A DNA stretch of 64,000 bases from Epiperipatus broadwayi (taxonomy: Eukaryota; Onychophora; Udeonychophora; Euonychophora; Peripatidae), in the NCBI GenBank assembly GCA_028023455.1, contig JAQFVV010013073.1, positions 216,497 through 280,496 of the forward strand. The letters are read 5' to 3'. The translations under genes and the position numbers were made by a program. Below, one piece after another: positions 39,577 to 52,160 of the stretch (positions within the stretch are counted from its first letter, which is position 1; the number at the start of each line of letters is the position of its first letter). The notes below the pieces were generated by a model. That model worked only from the letters and a program-made list of their open reading frames with translations. It was not told where the DNA came from and ran no database searches.

Positions 39577-39744
39577 TATTTATATTTATTTGTGAAGTTA
39601 TATATTGTATATCAATAAAAAATTTTGAAAAGAAAGTCTCTCCGTAGTTTTTTGACTTTATTTTAACAGAAGTGAAATATTTTTTAAGTTTGTAAAATTT
39701 ATAATTGAAAGTAAAGGAATAATGTATATGTATTATCTTCTTCA

Positions 39745-40122
<378 letters not shown>

Positions 40123-41300
40123 TTTTTTGAAGGGCATATTTATATCATATTGCAATGGTACTGATCCAGGAATGAATATTAATGAACAATGAATATGGTA
40201 TGAACATGATATCAGCATAGAATAACACTATGGTTATAAACTACATCTCATAGCACAAGACAAGAATAATTAAATCAATAACTTATCAACAGACATTCTT
40301 GTAATTGGATTTAAAAAAGGTACATTATAAACAGGCTACTTATTTTTCCACTGCCAAACTTAGGGCAGAATATTACACAATTCTTTAGATGCCCATGCCC
40401 AAGAGCTAAAATCTCAATCAGATTATAAAAAAGAGTGGTGGGATACTAGTACATGATGATCATCACCAATGCTTTAACCAACTAACTATAAACTTAATCA
40501 CTAAAAAAAAAATGCAGTGAATGTGCCATCCAGAGTTGTCATATATATGTCCAAACATAATCCCTTACATCCATATAACTACCATAATCCTCCCTAATGT
40601 TAGTTGAAGATTATAAGACTAGGAACAGTAACTTTGAACAAGAGAAAGATAAATATAGCAGCTTACTCTACTTTAAATAATTTTATTGAGATAATTTAAA
40701 AATCCCTAAGACACTTATCTGTAAATATTTGAGAGAAATTCAACATTTAAATTATTTAAATGAATAGTGTTATTAGCATGACTATAAGTTATTTTCTCAA
40801 TTTTTTTAAAATTTATTTGAATTCAATTTACATAACAAATTTGTGAAAAAAATTTTTATTAGATAAACAATATTCATCAAGTTATATTGAAAACTTTGTT
40901 AATTATCTGATACTTTGATACAAACTGTTCATTTGTGACTTAATTTTAAATTTATTTTATTAATATATTAATTATCTTTTATTTGCTTATCAACTAATAA
41001 TCTTAGACATTGTAATCTTTTCTTTTGTTTCACTTAAAAATAAATTTAGGTTTATTTTAATCTGTAATTTTACTACTAGATTACAGTTATGATTATTTTT
41101 TAAATTAATGATAGGCCAAATATTTTTGATACAATAAAGATTGCAGATCCATATTCCAGCTACATTGATATTAGTATGTCATTATTAGTAATTAGGTTTT
41201 GAGATCTAAATCATGTTTTTTAAACCCTTTGCCTTTTTAATATCACATAATTACACTATATCTTCAGATTTTTTACTTTCTCATTTTATTCTATTTATAT
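40123..41300. other. AT-rich DNA, no gene recognised
   Basis: No coding frame or repeat structure was seen. Confidence 0.6.
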
Positions 41301-42010
41301 GCTGTCTTTTTATTAAGCAAGCATTTTCTATATGCCCCACATGAATGCAAACTTTATATCAATGTGGACATTTGGTTTGTTTCTATTTATTGCATCAACA
41401 GCAATTTATTCTAACAATATTTTCCAGTGCTTTGTTTTGTTAGTCATTAATAATATTTTTAGCCAGAGATCCCTGTTTTTGTTGTGATTAACTGGGTATT
41501 TGTCTGACTCAAATTTCTGAATAATAATTTACAATTGATGACAGATTATTTTAATGGATCCACTTTTCACTGTACTTTGAGTTACATTGTCTGAGAATAG
41601 CTGAATCAAAGTTGGAAGCTTGGAAATACTACCACATGACTCTTTTTTCTTCTTCCCTAATAAAATCCATCAGTGCCTCATTTAGAAAATTTTTAAAATC
41701 ACAGATCATTCTAGCTTCCTAACCTCTGTAGAAAAATCTATGGATTTTTCATTCTTCTCTTGACTTTGAAATTATATCTCCATAATATGGTTAGGAATTT
41801 GGGACAGAAGTAGTCTGTCAGCATAAATATTACATTTAGATGGAATCTGACTGATGTTCTATATATCCTTACAAATGCTGCTCATCTTAAGTCTGAGTTT
41901 CTGACTTGGTTTTCTATGAGACAGGACTTTTATCCATATATGTTGGACAATTCACCAGATTGTGGACTGCTTTTCCATGAAACTAATCTTAGTCATTTTG
42001 ACAATTTTTT
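41300..42010 (-). pseudogene. Possible LTR-retrotransposon gag remnant
   Basis: On the minus strand the frames hold, in order, ADRLLLSQIPNHIMEI (about 41820-41770), EKNEKSIDFSTEVRKLE (about 41755-41705) and, near 41385-41325, a histidine/cysteine patch reading roughly VCIHVGHIENACL. Together they recall the capsid C-terminus followed by a CCHC zinc knuckle of Ty3/gypsy-like gag proteins. One cysteine of the knuckle is missing and stops are frequent. No LTRs were identified. The base composition is less AT-rich than the surroundings. This is a tentative call. Confidence 0.3.
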
Positions 42011-44413
42011 TCTTTTTTTTTTTTGCATGGTAAGGATAAAAATTTTCCTTAGTCCGTTGATAAAAATAAAAGAATCTTTAGCTTGTAATAATACTAATAA
42101 TACTAGTTTTGTCAAAACTATTCAATTGAGTATTGAATTGACACTAATATGATAAAGACTTCATCAACTCACATGTGCAAGTTCTATTAGTATTACACCT
42201 TTACCTTATGTAAGATATGCTATTATTTGTCACTAGCAGCTTTCCACTCCAACCTGTATGTTACTAGAAACTTTTCACTTTGAGCTTTAATATAATTGAC
42301 CACCTTCTAACAAATAATAGGCAGAATGTGTTACTGTAAGAGTAATGCCAGACTGTTAATTATTGTTGTGATAATGACTCGTTAACTCTTATCTGCTTTT
42401 CTTTCAAATGAACTTCTGTTTTATAGCTAACTCACCTATCCTGCATAGTTTGGACATATCCATTGTTGAGGATAAACATATGAAGAAACCTCAATGGTTA
42501 CATTGGTTATCTGAGAAAGATATTTGTTCAAAAAGTTATGTTTTTATTTCTAATTTTATATAAAATAATCTTTTCTAGGAAAACATCTTCAGAATAATGT
42601 ATCAAGCTGCACATTATATAATATTAACAACTAATATTTGTTGAGCCATGGGTGCACAACATTTATAAACTTTTATGAATCATAAGTCTATGGTTTATTT
42701 TCTCAGTACTGAAATTATTAAAGACTATTATTTTTTTATGTAATAATATTAAGGACTCATTAGATTTTAAGGTGAAGTTCTAAAACAGAGATACTAAAAT
42801 AAATTGTTAACCACAAACTGCATAACATTGAGAAAATTCTTCTATTTAGGATTATCTCATGGACATATCTACCTACCTTCTGACAAACATTTAACATAAA
42901 TGATGTATTGCTGACAAGCTTAACTTCATATAATTAACTTTCAGTTGATTAAACAAAAAAATTTTAAATATACCGTCAAATCTTTTACAAGAATTGCATT
43001 TAAATAAATATCAAATCATTTATGATTATTTTACATGTGAATATTTGAGACAATGTGGTCAGGTAGTAAGACATTTGTAATAAAAGTATGATAGATCTAT
43101 TTAACGAGTATTTGTTTGGAGTTGAATATATTAGTAAAGTTCATTAGTTCATGGGGAAAAAAAATTATACCTATATACATGAATAATTTGCACTAATATA
43201 TTGACCAATGAAATTTTATTATTTACGAATTTTCCAATTTGATTCGAAGGATATAGACTTTTTTTTAATAGACTCTCCGAAGTTAATCAATTTGATTTTC
43301 TGAAAAAATGCGCATTTATCTGTGAGTGAATAGATGCAGACACATACATTTGTCATTATAAATAATAAATAATCTACGTTTTCTTTTTTATATATTTAAT
43401 TTAAATGAAAATAAAATTTGCCTTTTAAAAAAATATCAATCACATTACCAATAAAAGTTTAAAATTATTGTCATTATTTATATATTATTTAAATTAAAAA
43501 AAGAAACCAACTGGAATTATGAGTATTTATTAACATAAAATCTGTGGAGTCTTTGTCAATTCTGTCTAGGAGCTTATTCATTAAATCAACATCAGCTATA
43601 ATTTTGGTGAAGCCTTAGAATCTTTAAAAACCCACGTGATAATGGTGAATCACAACTTCATCTTGGACCAATTATTATTCTAATTAACTTATTGTCTCTT
43701 ACAATCTTTTTAATAATGTATTCCCTTAGAGTAATTTGTGTTTATTTTAAAATGGATTTAAAAAGGAGAAAAGAAATGAAAGCTTTTAACTATTTGCATA
43801 AATATATATGTGCACTATATATACGATGCAATATATATAAAAAGATACGATTGGAAGAAGCTACAATGGATACGAAGAACCAGAGTAAACTTCGAGATCC
43901 TATAATGGATTGTTAATTATTGCAAGTAATATATTATGTTGATGATATAGAGAATTTTACATAAAAATATGTAAAACATATATTTAAAAAATAAAACAAT
44001 TTATTAATTGCATATTTAGTTGGCTTTTTTTTTTATTGTTATTCAAATAATAATAACCTAAGCATAAAATTTTTATTTTTTTACTGTAAAGTTTCCAAAA
44101 AAAAAAGTTAATAGAATAATTTAAACAGAATATATTTTTTTTTGCTGTTTACAATAAATATCATGCAAGTTTTTATAAAACTCTTTTTTGTTGTTATTAA
44201 CAAAAAAATGCATGCATAACATACATGATAAAATATTAATGAACATTAAACACATATATTTTTGTAATTTTGATAAATGCATATTGATGCATTTTAATTA
44301 TATAAAATTGTTTTTTATCAGAGTTCGTTAAAGCTCTAATGTTGTTTTATAAAAGAACCATTTGTATAAATTGTTTTAATAGAATGTCAAGTTAGTCATA
44401 TTTCAACAATCGC
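42011..44413. other. AT-rich DNA, no gene recognised
   Basis: The region 42140-42480 is less AT-rich but gives no domain. An isolated 74-codon frame at 43692-43916 ends in a lysine-rich tract without any family resemblance. Confidence 0.55.
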
Positions 44414-44990
44414 ATTAATCTTTAACTGAGGGTTAAAGTTTATATCTGTTCTAGAGATAAACTCTAGTTTAGAAAATGATTAATAATAATCATTATTGTA
44501 TTTATCTGAGGTGGATAGTGTCAAAGTTATGAGTGGGGTGAGTTTGACAATGGTAAATAAAAATATAACAATTTACTATAGATAAATAATCTTCATATAA
44601 TAGATATATATATGGGAGATATTACCTGGGCCAACTGATGAGCGCTGGTTCAACACAAAATGCATCTTGGGGGTCATTTATCTTTTATTGTATCTTTATT
44701 TATATGAATTTAAAAAGAGTGGGGAAGTATGGGGGTTGTTTAATATATCTATAAAGATATTACACATGGGAAAGAGAAAGGTGAATAATTCCATATGTTC
44801 ATGTGTTTTAAATTAAAAAATCAGATATATTAATCTTTAACTGAGGGTTAAAGTTTTTATCTATGCTAGAAATAATCTCTAGTTTAGAAAATGTTTAGTA
44901 GTAATCATTATCGTATTTATCTGGGTGGATAGTGTCAAAGTTGCGAGTGGAGTGAGTTTGACAATGGTCAATAAAAATGTAACAATTTAC
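44414..44990. repeat. Pair of ~160-bp direct repeats
   Basis: The segments 44414-44576 and 44829-44990 match closely: both start attaatctttaactgaggg, pass through tggatagtgtcaaagtt and end taacaatttac. They lie 415 bases apart in the same orientation, and the 252 bases between contain no gene. The arrangement fits either a tandem duplication of a 415-base unit or a TRIM-like element with terminal direct repeats. The middle piece includes a ccaactgatgag...ggttcaacacaaaatgcat stretch resembling part of the foldback at 2.84 kb. Confidence 0.8.
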
Positions 44991-45850
44991 TTGCTTGTAG
45001 TAAGTGAGTACGCTTTGGTCTGGTTCTTATATTTATTTCCACATGAAAGAAAAATCTTATCTATTTATTGTTTATAATTTCAGTTTGAAATAAAAAACAT
45101 AAAATACATGACATAAAAAAAAGTCTTCTTTTATTTTTTTATTATTATAATACAGTACATAATTAATGGTGACATTTATATTAGAAATTACTCAATTTAT
45201 AAATGTCACTTGTACTTCCAGATATGAAATTTTTCAATTATGATATTTACAGAAGTTATATGTTAACTTAATACATTATATGTATGATGATAAATTGTTG
45301 CTCGTATTTTATAACTACATTACTGCAATATAATTAATTACTTTAATAAAAAAATAAAAAAATTATTATGGATGAATTAATTAAGAAATTTTTAAATAAA
45401 TTATATATATTTATAATAAACATTTCTTCAATAAAAATACTTTGCAAAGACATTTTAATGTTCAATAATTTTATTAGGTAAATATATAATAGGTATGAAA
45501 GATAATTGGCACAATCATATAATAGAACATATAAAAAGCAAACATAAAAACCATAATGTAAGACAATATTAATATTGCATCCATGATATTTGAAAAAATT
45601 GATTCATGTGAAAAACATTCATAATATAGGTATAAAATTATCAAGGCATATATAAAAGAAAAACAAACATGATGTATATAAAAGAAATTGAAAACATTGT
45701 TCATATTAGTAGGTTTTAGTGACAAAAACAATTGTTTTTATTAAATTAATATATATATATAAAGTTTAACCAACTTATAATATTCAAGTTATTCTGAAAA
45801 GGTATAAAAATAAAATTAATAAGAAAGTCTTAAATGCAATAAGAAAGTTT
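44991..45850. other. AT-rich DNA, no gene recognised
   Basis: The only longer frame (minus 45474-45731) encodes an aromatic, hydrophobic string expected by chance from A/T-rich sequence. Confidence 0.55.
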
Positions 45851-46963
45851 TCAGAGACTGCTGCCAGAATCATAGTGATGAATAGAACTGTGCGATTAAG
45901 AATATGAATTTATAGTAGTGAAGTCCAATATGTAAATCATGAACACTATAATTATATGTTTCATATTTTGCTAATGGGTTACAGAAAATTTTTCTGTTGA
46001 TGGAATCCTTTACAATACCCCAAGCCTTTTTGTATTTTCTTTCCCATCATCCCTGTCACCACATATTGTTTTTGGATTGGAGGGAGAAAAGGTGTGACCC
46101 CTATCAAGCTCATGATTGAAAAAGATTTACCTGTATTCACAATTAATTTAACTTTATTATATGAATAGGGATGTTGGGAAACTCATTGATCTGTTATTAT
46201 GAGATCCACTGTAATAGAAGGAACTACAGGATAGGGCATGGCATGAAATTTTATATATGAGTTGGGAAGCATGTTTGACAGGCATTCTGTCTTTTGTATT
46301 GTTTAAAAAGTTGTTAAGTGATGAAGGAGAGTGATCTAAAGTGAAGTCTGTATGTATCCATACATATATTTCATAGGTTTTCATAATCTAAGGGATTTAA
46401 GCCTGCTTTACACCCCTTATATTGCAAAAAACTTACAAACAATTTGTGCAGATACATAAAGAATTAGCTTCAGATCATTCTCATCACTTAACAATCTTTT
46501 AAACAACACAAAAGACAAAATACCTGTTAAACACACTCCCAAGTTGTATGTAAATTTTCATGCCCTACTTCATGCTTAGCTTCATGTATTACAGTGAATC
46601 TCATGATAATAGATCACTGAGAGTTGCCCAGCACACATATTCATATAATAAACTAAATTAATTATGAATATAGATTGATCTTTTTTGATCATGATCTTGC
46701 TAGGGGACACACCTTTTCTCTCTCCAATATAAGAACAATATGAACTGAGAGGGATGATAAAAAAAGAAAATATAAAGAGGCTTGGGTTATTGCAAGAGAT
46801 CTTCATTCCATCAATATAAAATATTTCTGTATCCCATTATCAAAAAAAATGGAATATCCAATTCATATACTATGCTTGATTTACATATTGAACTTTGTTA
46901 CTATAAATGCAAATTCCTAATGGTGCAGTTCTATACAGCATATTTATTCTGACATCAATCTGT
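45851..46963. repeat. 1.1-kb foldback element
   Basis: The left arm (45851-about 46366) and right arm (about 46442-46963) are diverged reverse complements. Examples are gaatagaactg at 45889 against cagttctatac at 46926, ccccaagcctttttgtattttc at 46017 against the reverse complement of gaaaatataaagaggcttggg at 46767, and gttaagtgatgaaggagagtg at 46314 against cattctcatcacttaac at 46476. The loop is about 75 bases. Small open frames on the minus strand within the arms do not match a family. Confidence 0.85.
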
Positions 46964-48515
46964 CAAAAGCTGGCTCAGTGCATTTAAGGCATTCTTATTA
47001 GTTTTATTTTTATATCTTTTTAGATTAACTTAAACATTACAAGTTGGTTAGAGTTACAAAACTGTTTGAAAAGAGTAAATACTATTGAGAATTATATGTA
47101 AAGTTTATAAATTAATTTTTGCTACATATCTAAAGAATGAATATATCTACATTTAGTCTTTTACTAGGATTACTCTAATGCAAATCCATTAAAATTATTT
47201 GTACTCAAGTTATTGCTATACCTTGAAATTGTTTATTTTATTATATATATATATATATATATATATACATAAGTAAGTATTCACAAAATAAAGGTCCCCT
47301 GCATATATTAGAAATTTTGGGGTTGAAGCTTATTATGTATCTTCCAATGGCCAAACACTCATGTTCTTCAGAACAATTAATCATTTGATTTTTTTTTATA
47401 TAAAATAAATTAACTTTTGTAGATTTTAATAACATCTTGTTTTGATTTTCTTATAAAATATAAAAAATTCTATGTTGACATATATAAACTTTCAACATTA
47501 TAATTATTGTTACTTAAAATGTAATTTCTGGTTTTAACCAATCCTGCTGTTAATTAATTTTTCAACACTCTGTACTTACTATATTGTCATGGTAATCCCA
47601 AAAGTATATAGAGATTAACAGATTTTGCAATTAATTTTGAGTATCTAACCATTACTAAAAATAAATACATTACAGAACATAAATTAATAGATATTTATTC
47701 TTAGTAATAATGTTTTTATAAAAAAACTTAGTTCTATAAGTAGTAGTAAATTATTAAGTCTTGCTCAATTTTTAGAATATAATAATACAAATTTTAGTAT
47801 AAAATCACATTTTTATTGGATTGATCATGTGACATAAATGTATTTTATAGAAATATATTTTATAGTGAATTTAAGCAAAGTTTTCATAGACAGGCAGATT
47901 TTTGTTAATATTATAAAGATTCTCACAATAGCCCTATGAAGAAGTATAACAATAGATTCTATTGATAAGATATAGCTGCAAATAGAATATAATGGAAATC
48001 TACAATTAGATAAGGTGTAAAATCATTCTGGTAAAAGTATATTACAAATGTTAAAAATGGCATCTTCAAATATTGTACAAACAAAATGGTTTAGCATATT
48101 TTGTATGTAAATGTATTTGTGGTTCATGCATTAATATACATAATAATCATAAAATTTACCTCTATTGTAGTATTACCATTATTATTAATAGAAAATTTAT
48201 CATAAATTATTTAAGCAATCAGGATCTGTATTCTGTTATAATAATTTTATAAATATTAAAAATCTATTTAAAATCAAAGCCCAAATTGACTTTAAAAAAT
48301 ATTTTGAATATTAGATCCAGTTCGGAATATTTTGGATCATTTATTAGAAAGAATCTAGGTATTAAAAATAAAATATCAGTTGGTGTCAAAAGTATTTCAA
48401 CTGACGACTTTATTGCTTAGTTTTGATCAAATACAAATAGATATGTATTAACCAATCTTCAGGTTTACTGCTTTTAAAACTAACAACTTGATAGATTTTC
48501 ATATAAAAATGATTA
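46964..48515. other. AT-rich DNA with a short (TA)n
   Basis: A (TA)n tract of about 13 units lies near 47241-47266. No gene was recognised. Confidence 0.6.
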
Positions 48516-48519
48516 ATAG

Positions 48520-49350
48520 CATTTATTGGCAATAAAACAGATCAAAAACAAAAAACCTGGACATGATATAACAATATTCATTTAGAAAGATTATGCTCAT
48601 CTATTAACTCTAGTTCTTAACTATATCTGTAATATCTCTCTACAGCATTTATTTTACTGATGTTATTTTAATGTCAAAATCTAAATCACATGGTATCGAA
48701 AACTATAGAAGTATTTCCTTGTTATTTATAGTCCCGGTATTTTGAAAAAACACGTGTACAATAAGATAATAAGTAATTTATTTAGATATTGACTAAACAA
48801 TATGAATTCACATAAGATACAGCTATTAATACCATGCTGATATTATTGGAAATGCCATTGATAACAGGTAAAACTGGATCATATTTATTTTTATGAGGAA
48901 ATCCTTTGACAATATAAATTATTCCAAAATTGTGTATGACTAGTTTTTTTCTTGCTTCTGCAGTGTTTTGAAACTTCTATTACCAGTAAATCTAGTTTTT
49001 TTATTTAATGGAATTCCTGCATTAACTTGATATTTTATTATTAGATCTAATTTATATTTACAAGATCTTATATATATGTCAATGTGATTGGCAAGATCTT
49101 ATATATATGTCAATGTGATTGGCAAGTCTCAAGAATGTATTTTTGAACCACTGCCTTTCTTTCAGCTTATTGTTTTGATATTAGCATGCACCTAAAACAA
49201 TCAAATAATTGTGTAATACAGAAAATAACACCTGTACTACAATAATTTATACATAAAAGCAAATACATTTGTAAATTATATGCATGTGGTAGGAATTAAA
49301 CTTCACCACTACTTCTTCCTAGAGTAGTTGGTACCATTTATAAGTGATTG
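48520..49350 (+). pseudogene. LINE reverse-transcriptase remnant
   Basis: Plus-strand pieces keep the order of a non-LTR RT: KKPGHDIT (about 48555), INSSS...ICNISL (about 48605-48640), DVILMSKSKSHGIENYRSIS-like (about 48660-48715), VPGILKKHVYNKIISNLF (about 48735-48780), KSFDNINYSKIVYD (about 48901-48940, in place of KAFDTINH.KL) and FLNHCLSF-like (about 49142, in place of LGPLLF). Many stops and frameshifts show an old copy, probably of a Jockey/CR1-type clade. A 31-base tandem duplication lies within it. Confidence 0.6.
49061..49122. repeat. 31-bp tandem duplication
   Basis: A 31-base unit starting caagatcttatatatatgtc is repeated exactly twice (49061-49091 and 49092-49122), inside the LINE remnant. 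Confidence 0.95.
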
Positions 49351-50975
49351 GCAGTCACAAACATATCATTACATGACATTGGTAAGAAAATAAAATAATA
49401 TACAATAAAAATTGCTCATCTACTGTACCTCACTGTTTCAACAAATAATGAAAGTAAGTTACCAGCAGTTGCAAATGGTTTTATAAAATATTTCACTAAT
49501 TTTTACATAAGAATGAGTTCCAGATGTAACTACCATATCTTGAATTGATGGATTGACAGCCATCCCTTTTTATCAATAATATTACCTCAAAAACAAAAAT
49601 GCAGCACACTCAATGTGAAACCTATTAGATATAACCTTAATCTATCTCGTCTATGTAGTGTGGTTAAACTCCAATCATAATTTATAAATTTACCACTTTT
49701 AACATATTATTTACAATTTAAATAAAGTGGAAATAACTGTTTTAATTAACATACAATTTTATAGCATGATCAGATATTATGAAAATAGACTTTAATTAAG
49801 TATTATAAATTATTACTTTAAAATTATTGCTGACTAAATTATGGCTTGCTAAAGAAAACAATACAGTAATCTCTAACTTTACGTGCTCATAAATGGAATT
49901 AAACTAATAATTATTCATTAACATATTTTTACTAGACTGAAGATTAAAAAAATGATTAACTAGAAATTGTTACGGTGTAAAACTTCATATTCAGTCCTTT
50001 AGAAATTGGATTATTATTGCAGTATTTTTTATTAAACCATAGCTATGGCAATGATAGGTTTAAGTCACAATTTCAAATGCTTTTAGGATACTCAAATTTC
50101 ACTTTAGTCTTAGTTTTGAAGCTGTTCTTTATGTACATTACATTTATTCATATACATTAATGCATAGCAGATACACATTTGGGTGACTGGGTGGTTTCTT
50201 TACATGTAGATGATTTCATTTATGGAACTCAGCAATTGATTTTACAGCTTGCCCTCTACTAGCTTGACAGAGTGAAACAGATAATGGCTTCTATACTCTT
50301 GCATCACAGTTCTGAAAAAAAAAAACAAATAATGATAATCTTCTTAGCACAATAGATGGAGAGTAATGGAATCAGGATAATAATGAAAGAATAATAGTGG
50401 AATAATTCCCAGCACTATTTATATTGTTTTGAAGCAATTATCAGTAAAAGTTTGGATCCATCCCTTGTCATTTGTATTCCTTTATTTAGTGGATATACCT
50501 AACACCATTATGTTTGCTGAAATCCTTAGCTTATTGCCCAATAACTTATTTTCAATTTCTTATATTTGCCCAGGATTAATAGCCTGAATTTAATTAAATC
50601 CTGTCTATATTTATCTCTTTAATTAATCTATCAATCTGTTTACAAGAATTTTAATTATTTTTTGTCATTTCCACTTTTAATAAAAAAAAAACACCTTTTA
50701 TTTTAACCCACTGTTAAAATAGATTTAGAATCAATTGTTTTTTACAAACTTTAGAAAAATATATTCTTTTTAACTTGATTTAACAAAATAATTTTATAAT
50801 TAATTGTACCATATACATTTATCTGTGCATTTACATTATATTTATATAATTATTTATTAAAATTATTTAAAAGTTTAAAATTTTGTTCATAATTTTTAAA
50901 TTATAGATATGAAAGTATATATGTGAAAGCATATATATAGAGCTTCATATTTCTAAAATCCATCAAAAAAAAAAA
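49160..50975 (+). repeat. Diverged duplication, left copy
   Basis: It matches 53270-54960 in the same orientation over two blocks: about 49160-50090 (attagcatgca..., gtaggaattaaactt, gattggcagtcacaaa, atgagttccagatgtaacta) and about 50685-50975 (agatttagaatcaattg, acttgatttaacaaaataa, tacatttatctgtgca). Between the blocks each copy has its own sequence. It starts in the LINE RT remnant, so this may be the 3' part of that LINE family rather than a chromosomal duplication. Confidence 0.8.
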
Positions 50976-51059
50976 AACCAAAAAATGACCATACTTGGTT
51001 AATAAACATATAACACACATATTAGTATGCAAAATAAAAATACATAACTATAAAAAATT

Positions 51060-52160
51060 TTAATCACAAAATTTTGATTCTTTTGATTTTAGAGTTGGTT
51101 TAGGGCATTTATGTGATTTCTTGCCTTGTCTAATGGTTGTTTCATTCCTTTTGCTATTTTCATTTGGTCAATTTCATTAATATTCCCAGATCTTTCATCT
51201 TTTCTGTAATCTAAAGACTTTTTAAAAATCCCATTTTGCTTTCCTGATAAATTGCATTTCTACCTATCTGCTTTAAACTATACTTATCATTTGTTACTCA
51301 CATTTGTGGCATTTCCAGGTACTTTTCCACCAACCCTTTCTTATCCAATAGTTTTCCAATTCTTATTACAGACATAGATAATGCTGTGTGAATGTACTTG
51401 CAAACCTTTCTAATTTTATCATTCCACAATCTTTGAATGTTACCTATTTATATGTTCAAGGTTTCATTAACATAATAAAATTTTATATTTTACTTTTCAT
51501 TTATTTATATGTCAGTATTGTGATAAAAGAAATTATGAAAATAACTAACAAAATCTGAACCTTGCCATTGTTTGTATGTTATACTCATTGTCCTTATAAA
51601 CCAGAGTTTCATATTCATTTCTAATTTGGATTGAAATTTCCTCTCATATTCTTCATTTATTGACTCTTTATTCTGTATTTTATCTAACCCTTCTTTTGGA
51701 CTATCTATAATTATACTTTCTACTTTTATCTCTTCTCCCATATCATTTATAACCTGATCACTTTTTGTGACTTCTATCCTATTACTCTTATAATCTTCTT
51801 TAATCTTATTAGCATTTTCTTTCTCTTCTTTTATTCCTCTACTTCAATATTTTCTCTCATTTCACCAATATCTTCTTTAATCAGCATAATATCCTACTTT
51901 ACTTTATCTATACTTTTAATTAGCATTTTCTCCACTGCTTCTATTGCATTTTGCATCTAATCTGTTCTATCCCTCATCTCTTACTTAATTTCTTCCATCT
52001 TTTCCATTATTTGAAGTTCAATTTTCTTTTATTTCTTTAATTTCTAGATGATTTCTATTCAACATTTCTCATTAGCTTCATCAGCAGCAGCATCTCTGTT
52101 GGTTTGTCAATTTCTTTATTGGAATAAAAGAAAGCATACAAAAAATAAAAAACTTCTCTA
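51060..52160 (-). pseudogene. Coiled-coil ORF1-like remnant of a LINE
   Basis: The minus strand, read from 52100 down, gives a lysine/glutamate-rich helical protein with a few stops: MEKMEEIK, MQNAIEAVEKMLIKSIDKVK, MLIKEDIGEMRENIEVEE (about 51900-51830), then the 78-codon open frame 51741-51505 with EEYERKFQSKLEMNMKLW, and near 51180-51090 INEIDQMKIAKGMKQPLDKA. The heptad-like spacing of I, L and M between charged residues indicates a coiled coil, as in LINE ORF1 RNA-binding proteins. No downstream RT was found beyond 51060, so its partner ORF2 is missing or truncated. The composition differs from the surrounding A/T-random sequence. Confidence 0.45.

Larger units (their letters stand above)
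30051..39658. mobile_element. Penelope-like element cluster (composite)
   Basis: This 9.6-kb block contains four copies of one Penelope-like retroelement: an inverted 5'-truncated unit (30051-31667, minus), a direct 5'-truncated unit (about 31663-33336) and two full units (33337-36488 and 36489-39658). The spacing of equivalent bases is 3154 between direct units 1 and 2 and 3167 between units 2 and 3. A 13-base target-site duplication, tattttaacagaa, flanks it (30038-30050 and 39659-39671). PLEs are known to form tandem and partly inverted arrays in which the upstream partial copy acts as a pseudo-LTR. The units differ by few substitutions, so the insertion is recent. Confidence 0.93.
36489..39658 (+). 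mobile_element. PLE direct unit 3, full length
   Basis: This second full unit, about 3.17 kb, is a little longer than unit 2 mainly because of a small T/A-rich duplication just before the ORF (near 36625-36655). Its 3' end stops at gacttta and runs straight into the downstream target-site duplication. It thus lacks the ~50-base extension present at the opposite end of the cluster. Confidence 0.9.

Noticed and set aside
30051-39658. Reading the PLE tandem units as an LTR retrotransposon with long terminal repeats
   Set aside because: There is no protease, integrase or RNase H, and no tRNA primer site. The protein has a GIY-YIG endonuclease and a PLE-type RT, and the repeats are partial tandem copies.
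45474-45731. 85-codon hydrophobic minus-strand frame resembling a membrane protein
   Set aside because: The F/I/Y-rich composition is what random A/T-rich DNA gives, and there is no conserved motif or context.
49061-49122. CRISPR-like direct repeats
   Set aside because: There are only two immediately adjacent identical units with no spacers, in a eukaryotic LINE remnant.
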